Shown one piece after another: positions 8,909 to 17,875 of a stretch of DNA of 64,000 nucleotides (within the stretch, counting starts at the first letter, position 1; every line of letters starts with the position of its first letter). The stretch spans positions 1 through 64,000 of the forward strand of contig NZ_BILX01000004.1 in NCBI RefSeq assembly GCF_004000785.1, read 5' to 3'. Both the position numbers and the translations under genes were made by a program. This stretch comes from Paenibacillus ehimensis NBRC 15659. Lineage in GTDB: Bacteria; Bacillota; Bacilli; Paenibacillales; NBRC-103111. The notes beneath the pieces were generated by a model, which saw only the letters and a program-made list of their open reading frames with translations, made no database searches and was not told the DNA's origin.

Positions 8909-9255
8909 TGCGCGAATTGAATATTGGTGAAAAAACGGTCAGAGTCAGGGCGACCCCTCTGGCTCTTCTTTTTTACAAGCAGGAATTCAAGTCGGACCTT
9001 ATTGGCGATCTGCTGAAGCTGGATAAAGTCCGGCGTGATCCTAGTCAATTGGATTCCGTATCGTTCTTGCAGCTCATTTGGGCAATGGCGAAAGCAGATG
9101 CTTACGGAAAGTCTTTTCCTTCGTTTGTGGAGTGGATTGCTTCGCTGGATTCTTTCGACCTTTCGGATCAAGATGTCCTTGCTGCGGCCATGGAGGAGGC
9201 AACATCGGGCTTTTTTCGTTCCGGAGTCAAGTCCGGAGCAGCCAAGCGACGATGA
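8908..9255 (+). CDS. tail assembly chaperone, short form (gpG-like)
   Basis: 115 residues, all-helical after a short N-terminal strand region (MRELNIGEKTVRVRATPLALLF). It lies between tail tube and tape measure genes, where gpG/gpGT chaperones that coat the tape measure are coded. The zero frame continues only to 9255, while a second frame with no start of its own carries on to 9439. The hinge is a run of six T (9211-9216) read as GGC TTT TTT CGT. Confidence 0.85.
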   Translation: MRELNIGEKTVRVRATPLALLFYKQEFKSDLIGDLLKLDKVRRDPSQLDSVSFLQLIWAMAKADAYGKSFPSFVEWIASLDSFDLSDQDVLAAAMEEATSGFFRSGVKSGAAKRR

Positions 9256-9439
9256 AGTAAGTGATCAAATTGAGATCGACCTTCTCGCTATCGGCAAAAA
9301 GGTTGGTCTAAGTTTCGGTGAAATGAATGAGCTTCGCGTCAGGGATTTGCTTGCACTTGCAAAGGCGTATGCTGGCAATCGAGACAAGGGACCGAGAGAG
9401 GCCACGCAAGCGGACATAGACGCATTTTACGGAGGATAG
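9217..9439 (+). CDS. T part of tail chaperone, made by ribosomal frameshift
   Basis: The open frame downstream of the T-run (VPESSPEQPSDDEVSD, then a helical segment to stop at 9439) has no plausible start and would be fused to gpG by frameshifting. The frame offset relative to gpG is +1 (equivalently -2), not the common -1: sliding the Phe tRNA from TTT (9214-9216) to TTC (9215-9217) gives the join. The fusion would be 177 residues. It ends just before the tape measure gene. Confidence 0.7.
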
Positions 9440-9450
9440 GGGGCGGGACC

Positions 9451-12400
9451 ATGGCCGAAACAATCAAAGGGATTAACGTCGTCATCGGATCGGACACGAC
9501 CGGGCTATCCGCTGCCCTATCCGATGTGAACAAAAAGAGCAAGGACATTCAATCCGAGCTGAAACAAGTGGAGCAACTGCTCAGACTGGACCCGACAAAC
9601 ACCGAACTGGTTGCGCAGAAGCAAAAACTTCTGAGCGATGCGGTCTCGAATACAAGTGAAAAACTGGACCGCCTGAAAGCAGCGCAACAACAGGTGGCCG
9701 ATCAATTTGCAAGAGGCGAGATATCCGAAGGGCAGTACCGGGCGTTTCAACGTGAGATTGCCAAAACAACGCAAGAGTTGCAGTCTTTAGAGAATCGTCT
9801 GAAAGCGGCCGGACCCGAGTTGAAGTCATTCGGAGACAAAGCTGGTGAAGTGGGGACCAAGCTGAAAGAAAGCTCCGAAAAATTCAGTGGTATCGGGGAA
9901 AAATTGTCTCTTGGCTTGACGGCCCCCATAGCCGGAATTGGAATTGCAGCAGGGAAAACGGCCGCTGATGTTGACGCTGCCGCAGGCAAGATGCAGGCCC
10001 GTCTTGGACTGACGGCAGAAAAAGCCGCAGAGCTCTCACAAGCTGGCTTGAATATTTGGAAGAACGGCTTCGGGGAATCGCTGGAGGAAGTCAACCACGC
10101 GCTAGCGACGACCGGCCAGAATATTCAGGGGTTGGACAACGCTTCGCTATCCCAGTTGACCCAAAGCGCACTCACGCTGCAGCAAGTATTTGACGCTGAC
10201 GTAAACGAGACAACGCGGACGGCCTCCGTCCTGATGAAAAACTTCGGCGTTGATGGTCAGTCCGCCATGGACCTGATCACGTTGGGATTCCAGAAAGGCG
10301 GGGATTTCTCAGGGGAGTTGCTGGATACCCTTAGGGAATACGCGCCACAATTCAAGGCATTGGGGATATCGGCTGACGATGCGCTTGGGATTCTGATCAA
10401 GGGAACCGAGTCCGGCGCATTCAACCTCGACAAGGTCGGGGATGCCCTGAAAGAGTTCAACATCCGAATCAAAGACGGCAGCGACAGCACGTCTGAGGCG
10501 CTCTCAATGCTTTTTGCCCCGGATAACATCGAAGAGTTTACCCAAGCCCTCATGACCGGATCCAAGAATTCTGCGGAATACATGGAACTACTGCAGAGAG
10601 TATCCTCTGAGACTGCAGCTCAATTGGTGGCGGACTTGCAAAGCGGAGGTAAAAAGTCGGAAGATGCCTACCTGGCGCTGCAAAGCATCATGGGGGATGG
10701 GACCAAGATCCTGACCGGCCTGTCCAACGGCTCAATAAAAGGGCGGGACGCACTCGTCAGCGTGATCCAGAAACTGCGAGAGATTGAAGACCCGATTCAG
10801 CAAAACACGATCGGCGTGGCCCTTTTTGGGACGCAGTGGGAAGACCTCGAAAAAGATGTCGTTCTTGCTCTGGACGGCGGGATCGGCGCGCTTGGGGAAT
10901 TTCAGGGAGCGACTGAAAAAGCCGGACAGGCCGCCCGGGATAACTTTGGCACCGAGCTTGCAAAATTCTGGCGGGACCTGCAAGCTGACCTCGTTCCCCT
11001 CGGGAAATCGATGCTTGATATGGCCCAAATCATTCTCCCACCCCTGATTGCGGCCATTCAGCAGCTGGCAAACTGGTTTTCCGGCCTGTCACCGGCAGCG
11101 CAAAGCGTTGTGGCTGTGATTGCCAGCATAGCTGCGGCGATAGGCCCCGCATTGGTCATTATCGGCCAACTCGTCAGCGCGGTCGGATCGATCATGAGTG
11201 CATTTTCTGCTGCATCTGGTGCTATAGCGGCGGCGGGCGGTGTCATGGCTGCACTGACTGGTCCAATCGGCATTGCAATCGCCGCTATTGGGGCCTTGGC
11301 TGCAGGAGCATATCTCGTCATCAAGAATTGGGACACGATCAAAGAGTTTTTCACTGGTCTTTGGGACTGGATCGACAATTTTTTCGGCGGATGGGGCGCA
11401 GAAGTCACGGCTGCCTTGTTCCCTTTTCTGGGTATACCACTCGTTATCGCGAAACATTGGGATGCGATCAAAGAAGGGTTATCCGTTCTTTGGGACTGGA
11501 TCAAAGATTTCTTTTCCAAATGGGGAGACTTGCTCATTCCTTTACTTGCTCCATTTCTAGCCATCCCGTTAATGGTCGTCAGGCATTGGGAAGATATCAA
11601 AGTTGGCCTTGAAGCGGTCTGGAAATGGATCAAGGATACCGGTGTCGAGTGGTTCAATCGCACAAAAGAAGGTTTCGTGCAGATTTGGGACGGCATCAAG
11701 ACATATTTCAGCGGCGTATGGGATCTGATCAAGAACATATTCGGCGGCGCAATCCTGCTGATTGTTGACCTCGTTACTGGCGATTTTGAAAAGTTAAAGT
11801 CCGATTCTGAGGCAATTTGGAACAACCTCAAGGCTGCTCTTGGGCAAATATGGGAAGGCATCAAGAAGGTATTTTCAGGGGCGCTCAGCGTGATTGAGGG
11901 GCATGTCACGACCGCTTGGAACGCCATGAAGACGGTATCTACCACGATCTGGGATGCAATCGTTGGGGGAATAGAAAAAGCGATTGAATGGATCAAGAAT
12001 TTACCTTCCACCATGGTCCAGTTCGGGAAAGACATGATTCAAGGACTGATAGACGGAATCAAAAATATGACGGGCAAAGTCGGAGATGCAATCAGGGGTA
12101 TCGCGGATCAGATCACCAGCGGAATCCGCAAAGCATTGGACATCCATTCTCCGTCGCGAGTGATGGAAACTCTGGGCGAGTACACCGGAGAGGGTTTTGC
12201 GATAGGAATAGGCAATACGGTGTCTGACGTACGACAACGAGCTTCCGATATGGCTGCCGCCGCCTCTGGGGTATTGGCTGGTGTATCGGCCCCGTCAGTG
12301 CAAGCCGCTGGCGCATCCACAGCGGGCGGAGGAGGAAGCATTATCAACTTCGAAGGAATGTTTGCAGGGGCTAATATCAACATTCGGAGCGATGACGATA

Positions 12401-12474
12401 TCAGGAAGATGATGCGCGAAATTTGGAGCTTGGCCGGTCAAGCACAGCGCGGGATGGGAGGTGCGACGGTATGA
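9451..12474 (+). CDS. tail tape measure protein
   Basis: 1007 residues. The N-terminal third is coiled coil (KDIQSELKQVEQLLRLDP on), followed by the conserved tape-measure domain (about 190-450), a hydrophobic segment (about 530-620: AAQSVVAVIASIAAAIGP onward), and Trp-rich repeats near 630-750 (HWDAIKEGLSVLWDWIKDFF and a close copy). The C-terminus has SRVMETLGEYTGEGFAIG, common in these proteins. It sets tail length and may enter the membrane during DNA ejection. Overlaps Dit by four bases. Confidence 0.95.
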   Translation: MAETIKGINVVIGSDTTGLSAALSDVNKKSKDIQSELKQVEQLLRLDPTNTELVAQKQKLLSDAVSNTSEKLDRLKAAQQQVADQFARGEISEGQYRAFQREIAKTTQELQSLENRLKAAGPELKSFGDKAGEVGTKLKESSEKFSGIGEKLSLGLTAPIAGIGIAAGKTAADVDAAAGKMQARLGLTAEKAAELSQAGLNIWKNGFGESLEEVNHALATTGQNIQGLDNASLSQLTQSALTLQQVFDADVNETTRTASVLMKNFGVDGQSAMDLITLGFQKGGDFSGELLDTLREYAPQFKALGISADDALGILIKGTESGAFNLDKVGDALKEFNIRIKDGSDSTSEALSMLFAPDNIEEFTQALMTGSKNSAEYMELLQRVSSETAAQLVADLQSGGKKSEDAYLALQSIMGDGTKILTGLSNGSIKGRDALVSVIQKLREIEDPIQQNTIGVALFGTQWEDLEKDVVLALDGGIGALGEFQGATEKAGQAARDNFGTELAKFWRDLQADLVPLGKSMLDMAQIILPPLIAAIQQLANWFSGLSPAAQSVVAVIASIAAAIGPALVIIGQLVSAVGSIMSAFSAASGAIAAAGGVMAALTGPIGIAIAAIGALAAGAYLVIKNWDTIKEFFTGLWDWIDNFFGGWGAEVTAALFPFLGIPLVIAKHWDAIKEGLSVLWDWIKDFFSKWGDLLIPLLAPFLAIPLMVVRHWEDIKVGLEAVWKWIKDTGVEWFNRTKEGFVQIWDGIKTYFSGVWDLIKNIFGGAILLIVDLVTGDFEKLKSDSEAIWNNLKAALGQIWEGIKKVFSGALSVIEGHVTTAWNAMKTVSTTIWDAIVGGIEKAIEWIKNLPSTMVQFGKDMIQGLIDGIKNMTGKVGDAIRGIADQITSGIRKALDIHSPSRVMETLGEYTGEGFAIGIGNTVSDVRQRASDMAAAASGVLAGVSAPSVQAAGASTAGGGGSIINFEGMFAGANINIRSDDDIRKMMREIWSLAGQAQRGMGGATV

Positions 12475-13034
12475 CGTCCATGGTCTGGCTTGGCAGCAAG
12501 TCGAACGATGATTTAGGGTTTGTCGTGAAAGGCACGTCCAAGCGTCCGGCGCTACCGGGTACCGTGGACCGCACCGTCACCATCCCCGGGCGACATGGAG
12601 CTTGGGATTACGGGGCTGATCTTAGTCCGCGTCAATTTGTGCTTGAGTGTGCATTTTTGACTCGCGATGCGTTCGTGCTCCAGCAGAAGGTGGTCGCTCT
12701 GGCAGCGCATCTGGTCGATAGCTACGGTCGGCCGCGTGACATGGAGCTACGCTTTCGGGAACGTCCTGATCAGTATTTTATTGCCCGTTTTGTCGGCTCG
12801 TTCGACATTGATCGTATCATCGGTACCGGCGTATTCTCGCTTCCCTTCACTGCCTATGATCCGTTTGCATACGGACCCGAAAAGATATACGAAACAACCA
12901 TTACGACATCGCCGTTTTCGTTTGAAATCGATTCAGGCGGGAATGTTCGGACGCAGCCGGTCATTGTTCTTACAAATGTGGGGACGTCCACGATTAGGAC
13001 TTTCAAAATTGTCAATGAATACTTGGTTGAATAG
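12471..13034 (+). CDS. distal tail protein (Dit), N-terminal part; C-terminal half missing
   Basis: 187 residues, ATG 12471 overlapping the tape measure stop. Belt-domain features of the siphophage tail family: TVDRTVTIPGRHGAWDYG, the strand pattern after it, and FSLPFTAYDPFAYGP. It then starts the galectin-like C-terminal domain (QPVIVLTNVG) but stops after IVNEYLVE, well short of the usual ~250 residues. The missing strands appear at the end of the protein coded at 15329-15847, after a 2.3 kb fibre cassette. So Dit seems split into two genes. Confidence 0.85.
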   Translation: MTSMVWLGSKSNDDLGFVVKGTSKRPALPGTVDRTVTIPGRHGAWDYGADLSPRQFVLECAFLTRDAFVLQQKVVALAAHLVDSYGRPRDMELRFRERPDQYFIARFVGSFDIDRIIGTGVFSLPFTAYDPFAYGPEKIYETTITTSPFSFEIDSGGNVRTQPVIVLTNVGTSTIRTFKIVNEYLVE

Positions 13035-13048
13035 GAGGAGGGGCCAAC

Positions 13049-13444
13049 TTGAACGTAAGCGATTATTTAGCCTCAAGGTTGCTTAATGGAGTCTTCCGCA
13101 ACACAGCCTATACTTTCCCGGACACGGTCTATATCGCCCTGTACACGTCGGACCCGATGGCTGCAGATACGGGGCAGGAAGTGAGCGGCGGGGCTTACGT
13201 ACGGAAAACTGTTACTTTTACGGCGTCGGCGCTTGAAAACGGAAAGCAAACCATCAAAAACTCGGCCGACATTGAGTTTCCGGTTGCTACGGCCGATTGG
13301 GGGACCGTCACACACATTGGGATACGAGACGCCGCCACGGGCGGGAATCTGCTGTACTTCGGCGCGCTGACCGCTCCACGGACGATCCTCTCCGGCGACC
13401 GGTTCAAACTGCTTACAAATAGCCTCGTGCTGACGCTGCGATAG
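13049..13444 (+). CDS. tail fibre-associated protein
   Basis: 131 residues from TTG 13049 with AGGAGGAGGGG upstream. Contains FPDTVYIALYTSDPMAADTGQEVSGGAYVRKTVTF and WGTVTHIGIRDA, the pattern of a small phage protein coded next to fibre genes and often named tail fibre protein. Probably structural. It is the first gene of the cassette that separates the two Dit halves. Confidence 0.8.
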   Translation: MNVSDYLASRLLNGVFRNTAYTFPDTVYIALYTSDPMAADTGQEVSGGAYVRKTVTFTASALENGKQTIKNSADIEFPVATADWGTVTHIGIRDAATGGNLLYFGALTAPRTILSGDRFKLLTNSLVLTLR

Positions 13445-13457
13445 GAGGGAGAGGACG

Positions 13458-14873
13458 ATGCCACAACAAACGATGTACCCTGCAGCGGTCAATAGCCTTC
13501 AAACCGAGCTGGCCGCCGCTGTCGATGCTACACAGACGACTATCGCGGTCGCTGACGCCTCTCTGTTGCCGGCCGCGCCGAACCTCGCGGTGATCGGCAG
13601 CGATGAGACGGCAGAAACGATTCTGTATACGGGGAAGAGCGGGAACAGCCTGACGGGGATCACACGAGGATTCCAAGGCACTGCAAAGGGATGGAGCGCT
13701 GGCATAAAGGTTGCGAGGTACTTCACGGCCTATGACCACGATACATTTCGCGGGAATATACAGGACCTTGGGGCGCGTATGGATGCCACTGAATCCGCAC
13801 TTCCGCTGCGCTCTATTTCACGACAAGCGATTATCAACGGCGGATTCGACGTGGCACAACGCGGGGTATCCGTCACGCAAAATGGGGGCAGTTTCGGTCC
13901 TGAAAACGCTTATGGGTATGGATTGGATAGATGGATAGGTCAGGTTTACGCGGGGGTTGGCGGCACAGGGACAGCTAGCTTTACCATGTCGCAGCAACAA
14001 TTTGCGGCAGGACAAACCGCGGTACCGGGAAATCCCAAATATTTCGGAAGGCTGAGTGTAGTGGCGTTAGGCAATAAGGGCACGTCGTCCGGATTCATTA
14101 GATTTTCCCAATTTATTGAGTCCGTGTATACTTTCGCCGGGCAAAAATGTACGGCGAGCTTTTGGGCGAAATCAAGCAGCGCCCGGCAAATCGCTGTCTC
14201 TTTACATCAGTACTACGGCGATGGCGGAAGCGCGTCGCCGGCAGTATCTTGTCCCGGAGGTAGAACGATCAACCTGACGACATCGTGGCAGTTTTTTACG
14301 ATTACCTTCGACGTTCCATCTATTGCTGGAAAAACTCTAGGCACTAATAAGAATGACTACTTAGGGCTTTATTTCATTCCTTACAAACAGGATGACAGCG
14401 TCGTCTCCATACCTTCCGGTGAGGTCGGCACATTCGCTACTGGTGATTTTGACTTCGCCCAAGTCCAGCTTTGCGCCGGTGACGTTGCCCTTCCGTTTCA
14501 GCCACGGAGTTTTGCGGAGGAGTTAGCGCTGTGTCAGCGGTATTTCGAAAAGAGCTACAACTATGATGTGCTCCCGGGTTCAGCAGTTCCTGAGGGATCT
14601 ATACACCTTCTCGCAAGCGATAATGCTAATACAAAGTTTGTTATACCAACCGTTGGGTTCAGCGTAAAAAAACGGATTACACCGACAATAACCATTTATG
14701 ATACCGCTGGAAACATTGGGAAAATAACAACAAGGGATGTTTCGGATAACCCAACACATAACGTAACACCAAGTATTGGGGCTACCAATGTTGGGACATC
14801 CGCTTTTAAAGTCAAACACCAGGGCGCGGTTGCGGGTATTTCATTCCAATGGACTGCGGACAGCGAGCTCTAA
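13458..14873 (+). CDS. tail fibre/receptor-binding protein with carbohydrate-binding-like domain
   Basis: 471 residues. The N-terminal ~120 residues carry LVATxxTTI-like attachment sequence (ATQTTIAVADASLLP, GITRGFQGT) that joins fibres to the tail. RQAIINGGFDVAQRG (about 117-131) starts a jelly-roll domain with FDVPS and a final LPFQPRSFAEELALCQRYFEKSY, a motif shared by many fibre proteins. The last ~110 residues differ in composition and may form the receptor-binding tip. Likely determinant of host surface recognition. Confidence 0.8.
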   Translation: MPQQTMYPAAVNSLQTELAAAVDATQTTIAVADASLLPAAPNLAVIGSDETAETILYTGKSGNSLTGITRGFQGTAKGWSAGIKVARYFTAYDHDTFRGNIQDLGARMDATESALPLRSISRQAIINGGFDVAQRGVSVTQNGGSFGPENAYGYGLDRWIGQVYAGVGGTGTASFTMSQQQFAAGQTAVPGNPKYFGRLSVVALGNKGTSSGFIRFSQFIESVYTFAGQKCTASFWAKSSSARQIAVSLHQYYGDGGSASPAVSCPGGRTINLTTSWQFFTITFDVPSIAGKTLGTNKNDYLGLYFIPYKQDDSVVSIPSGEVGTFATGDFDFAQVQLCAGDVALPFQPRSFAEELALCQRYFEKSYNYDVLPGSAVPEGSIHLLASDNANTKFVIPTVGFSVKKRITPTITIYDTAGNIGKITTRDVSDNPTHNVTPSIGATNVGTSAFKVKHQGAVAGISFQWTADSEL

Positions 14874-14884
14874 GGAGGAAAACC

Positions 14885-15199
14885 ATGGACGGATACAAAC
14901 ATTACGTACGGACCGACGCGGCCGGGGTTGTCGTTCACGGCTTTTCGTCCGCGTTCGAATCGCCGGAGCCGACGGATATTTGCATCGACGAAAACGCGGG
15001 ACGGCATTTTACGCTTCAACTCCGAAACGAGCGCGGCCAACTGAGATACAAGATGCAAAAAGGGAAATTGGTCGAGCGAACGCAAGCCGAACTAGACGCG
15101 GAGTGGAATACCCGCCCGGCGGAACCTCCTTCGGCGCTTGAACTGCTCGGCCGTCAATTGGTCGCTTTGGAGTTGCGCCAACTTGAGGGGAGGCAGTAG
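14885..15199 (+). CDS. phage tail-region hypothetical protein (XkdW-like position)
   Basis: 104 residues from ATG 14885, six bases after a perfect AAGGAGG. Acidic N-terminal beta region (YKHYVRTDAAGVVVHGFSS) and a helical C-terminus (AELDAEWNTRPAEPPSALELLGRQL). Genes of this size lie directly before xkdX in PBSX-like clusters. No biochemical role known. Confidence 0.65.
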   Translation: MDGYKHYVRTDAAGVVVHGFSSAFESPEPTDICIDENAGRHFTLQLRNERGQLRYKMQKGKLVERTQAELDAEWNTRPAEPPSALELLGRQLVALELRQLEGRQ

Positions 15200-15201
15200 C
15201 C

Positions 15202-15339
15202 ATGACTGATTTCGAGAGAATCAGGCTGTACTACGAATTGAAGTGGGCGACGAAGGAGCAACTGCAAAAATATGTTCAATTCAATGTGATCACACCGGAG
15301 GAATACAAAGTGATCACCGGAGAAGCCTATGTTCAATAG
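15202..15339 (+). CDS. XkdX family protein
   Basis: 45 residues: MTDFERIRLYYELKWATK then VITPEEYKVITGEAY, the complete XkdX pattern found at the end of fibre clusters in PBSX-like and related phages. Role unknown. Its stop overlaps the start of the next gene by 11 bases. Confidence 0.9.
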   Translation: MTDFERIRLYYELKWATKEQLQKYVQFNVITPEEYKVITGEAYVQ

Positions 15340-15847
15340 AACGCCTTTCAACAGAACGCCGTTCAATCGGCCATTCTCGGTAGACATCTTTGGCAGCATC
15401 ATCATGAACGGTGTCGGCGGCCTTGAAGCGACGGGGAATATCGAGGTGTACGCGCAGATCGGCCTATCCGGCGTCGGGACCCTTGAAGCCAATGCCATTC
15501 GGGAGCTTTTCTTTTCAGCGGCGTTGGAGGGCGTAGGCACGCTTTCTGCTGACGCGATCCGGGAACGTATTACCGCTGCCATCATGAACGGCGTCGGCAC
15601 GCTGACCGCGCTCGGCAGCCGCTATCATGTCGATTACGTCCAGTTCTCCGGTGAGTTCCGGCCCGGGGATCGGATCATCATCGACTCGAAAAAGCTGAAA
15701 ATGACGCTCAACGGCGCCAACGCTCTGCACATGATGCAGGGCGATTTTTTTGACCTGAATCTTGGTGAGAACGACCTGACGTATACCGATTCGGAAACAG
15801 GCAGATCGGTCCTGATCCGGATCACCTATCGAGACAAATTTGTATAG
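15329..15847 (+). CDS. tail protein carrying Gly-rich repeats and the Dit-type C-terminal domain
   Basis: 172 residues. Begins with a repeated FNRTP motif (three copies), then four ~21-residue repeats built on MNGVGxLxA (IMNGVGGLEATG, LSGVGTLEANA, LEGVGTLSADA, IMNGVGTLTALG), and ends with GDRIIIDSKKLKMTLNG, GDFFDLNLGENDLTY and ITYRDKF. That final ~75 residues is the typical closing half of a Dit galectin-like domain, absent from the Dit gene at 12471-13034. It sits directly before the tail-tip lysin gene, where Dit normally is. Confidence 0.8.
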   Translation: MFNRTPFNRTPFNRPFSVDIFGSIIMNGVGGLEATGNIEVYAQIGLSGVGTLEANAIRELFFSAALEGVGTLSADAIRERITAAIMNGVGTLTALGSRYHVDYVQFSGEFRPGDRIIIDSKKLKMTLNGANALHMMQGDFFDLNLGENDLTYTDSETGRSVLIRITYRDKFV

Positions 15848-15856
15848 GAGGACCGC

Positions 15857-17875
15857 ATGCCAAAAGCAGCTGTAACGATATATGACACGAATATGCGCCG
15901 CGTGGCGCTGCTGGAGAACGCCTTTTCGATTGGATACGAGATGCCGCTCAATGCCTTGTGGACCGCATCCTTCACCCTGCCAGCGAACGACGAAAAGAAT
16001 ACCGAATGCAGGCCGCTGTACTTCGTTGAAATCTTCGAGGATGATATCAGGATCGATCTTTTCAGGATCACGCCGAACACGGCCCGGCGCAGCAACGACG
16101 GCCAGACGATCACGTACCAATGCGAGCACGTGCTTGCTACGCTGCTTGATGACGTGATGTTCCAATACCATACCGTCGGGAACCTGGGCGTATACACGGC
16201 CGACGTGCTGCGCTACATCCTGCAGCGCCAATCGACGCAGCGCTGGCAGCTCGGGACGGTCGCTTTCGCAAGGCAGTTTGAATACAACTGGGAAAATGAA
16301 AACCTGCTCGGCGCGCTTTTCTCAGTGCCGAAGCCGTTCGTGGAGACGTATCAATGGACATGGGACACGACGGTTTATCCTTGGCGGTTGAACCTTATTG
16401 CCCCGTCAGACCAGATTGAGGCTCGCATCCGATACGGCGTGAATCTGAAAGGGATCGAGAAGACGGTGGACCCGACGAACCTATGCACACGGCTGTACGG
16501 ACTCGGGTACGGTGAGGGCGTTAATCAGCTTACGTTCGCGGAATTGAACGCTGGGAAGCCGTATATCGACGCGGATACGCAGGCCCAGTATGGCGTGATT
16601 TCCCGGATCTTCGTAGACCGCCGATTCGAGTTCCCGGACACGCTACTTGCGCGCTGCCAAGCGCTGCTCAACGAAATGAAGACGCCACGGACCACATACC
16701 GGGTTCAAGCGGCGGAGTTGTACAGGTTGACGAAAGATCCGATTGACCGGTTTCGAACGGGATCTATGATCCGAATTCAAGACGCTGAGCTGGGCGTCGA
16801 CGTCACGGCCCGAGTTGTGAACGTGCGAAAAGGGGACCTGTACGGAGCGCCGGGAGACGTTGAAATAGAAATTGCCAACCGCTCGCAGGATATATCGAAA
16901 ACCATCGCGGACTTGGCAAACCGGCAGCGAATCAATGAGGTGTACGCTCAGGGTGCGACGAACCTTGATTCGCACGACTTCGCGGACAACTGCGATCCAC
17001 AGCATCCGGCAATCATGCGGTTCTATGTGCCGGAAGAAACCGCAAGGATTAACAAGGTAAGGCTCTCCTATCAAGTTGAGCCGTTCCGGGGATATTCAAA
17101 AGGAAACGCTGCAGGCGGTGCAACGACTCGGACTACAAGCAGTGGCGGCGGCGGGGTACAAACGTCATCTGCGGGAGGTGGCACGACGACGACCACGACT
17201 TCTGGTGGAGGGAGTACGCCGACAACATCGACCCAACCAATGCAAACGCCGACAACTACAGTAGATAGTCAAAAAATTGTATCGTCTAACCAAGGAATGT
17301 GGGGGATCGGCCAAACGTTGGTTCCTTCTGCTCTGAGTGTTGAGGGTAGACATAATCACGGTTTTAACAATGGGGATGTTTTTGTTCTTGCGGATGGAAC
17401 ATACAGAGTCTTCGTGGAATCTGGAGAGCATGCGCATAACATTGTTTCAACACATGATCATACTGTAACAGTACCTGCGCATAGCCATAATGTGACGATA
17501 CCAGCACATAACCATACTGTAACGATACAGAGCCACAGTCATGATGTGACGATTCCAAGTCACACACACGATGTAACTATACCGGATCATAGCCACCAAG
17601 TCGATATACCGAACCATACTCATGAAATAGTACATGGTATTTTCGAAGGTCCCACCCCATCGGCACTAATGGTTCAAGTCGACGGCAACGCTATCCATGG
17701 CTTAGGGACGGGCGCAGCGGATGTGGATATCATCCCCTTTCTTGCAAAAGATGAGGGCGGTAAAGTTCGTCGTGGATGGCACGAAATAAAAATCACGCCC
17801 AATAATCTCGGGCGTGTCGTGGCTACTGTAGTAGCCCAATTATTTGTACAGTCTCGCGGTGGCGGGGATTATTGA
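15857..17875 (+). CDS. tail-associated (Tal/Gp27-like) tip protein with histidine-repeat needle
   Basis: 672 residues. The first ~370 residues are the prophage-endopeptidase-tail/siphophage ReqiPepy6 gp37-like hub domain (YEMPLNALWTASFTLPANDE, NDGQTITYQCEHVLATLLDD). A Gly/Ser/Thr-rich linker follows (about 405-475), then seven nine-residue units HxHxVTIPx (about 530-592) and a C-terminal beta domain. HxH repeats bind metal in trimeric phage needles and fibre tips, so the end is probably a metal-stabilised spike. The stop overlaps the reverse-strand gene by seven bases. Confidence 0.88.
   Translation: MPKAAVTIYDTNMRRVALLENAFSIGYEMPLNALWTASFTLPANDEKNTECRPLYFVEIFEDDIRIDLFRITPNTARRSNDGQTITYQCEHVLATLLDDVMFQYHTVGNLGVYTADVLRYILQRQSTQRWQLGTVAFARQFEYNWENENLLGALFSVPKPFVETYQWTWDTTVYPWRLNLIAPSDQIEARIRYGVNLKGIEKTVDPTNLCTRLYGLGYGEGVNQLTFAELNAGKPYIDADTQAQYGVISRIFVDRRFEFPDTLLARCQALLNEMKTPRTTYRVQAAELYRLTKDPIDRFRTGSMIRIQDAELGVDVTARVVNVRKGDLYGAPGDVEIEIANRSQDISKTIADLANRQRINEVYAQGATNLDSHDFADNCDPQHPAIMRFYVPEETARINKVRLSYQVEPFRGYSKGNAAGGATTRTTSSGGGGVQTSSAGGGTTTTTTSGGGSTPTTSTQPMQTPTTTVDSQKIVSSNQGMWGIGQTLVPSALSVEGRHNHGFNNGDVFVLADGTYRVFVESGEHAHNIVSTHDHTVTVPAHSHNVTIPAHNHTVTIQSHSHDVTIPSHTHDVTIPDHSHQVDIPNHTHEIVHGIFEGPTPSALMVQVDGNAIHGLGTGAADVDIIPFLAKDEGGKVRRGWHEIKITPNNLGRVVATVVAQLFVQSRGGGDY
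17447..17634 (+). repeat. 27-base in-frame repeats coding HxHxVTIPx units
   Basis: About seven direct repeats of 27 bases within the tail-tip gene, coding HSHNVTIPA, HNHTVTIQS, HSHDVTIPS, HTHDVTIPD, HSHQVDIPN and relatives. All units stay in frame. Such tandem units can change in number by recombination and would lengthen or shorten the needle by fixed steps. Confidence 0.85.

Noticed and set aside
17447-17634. Regular 27-base repeats resembling a small CRISPR array
   Set aside because: All units stay in one reading frame, code HxHxVTIP repeats inside a tail gene, and have no spacers.
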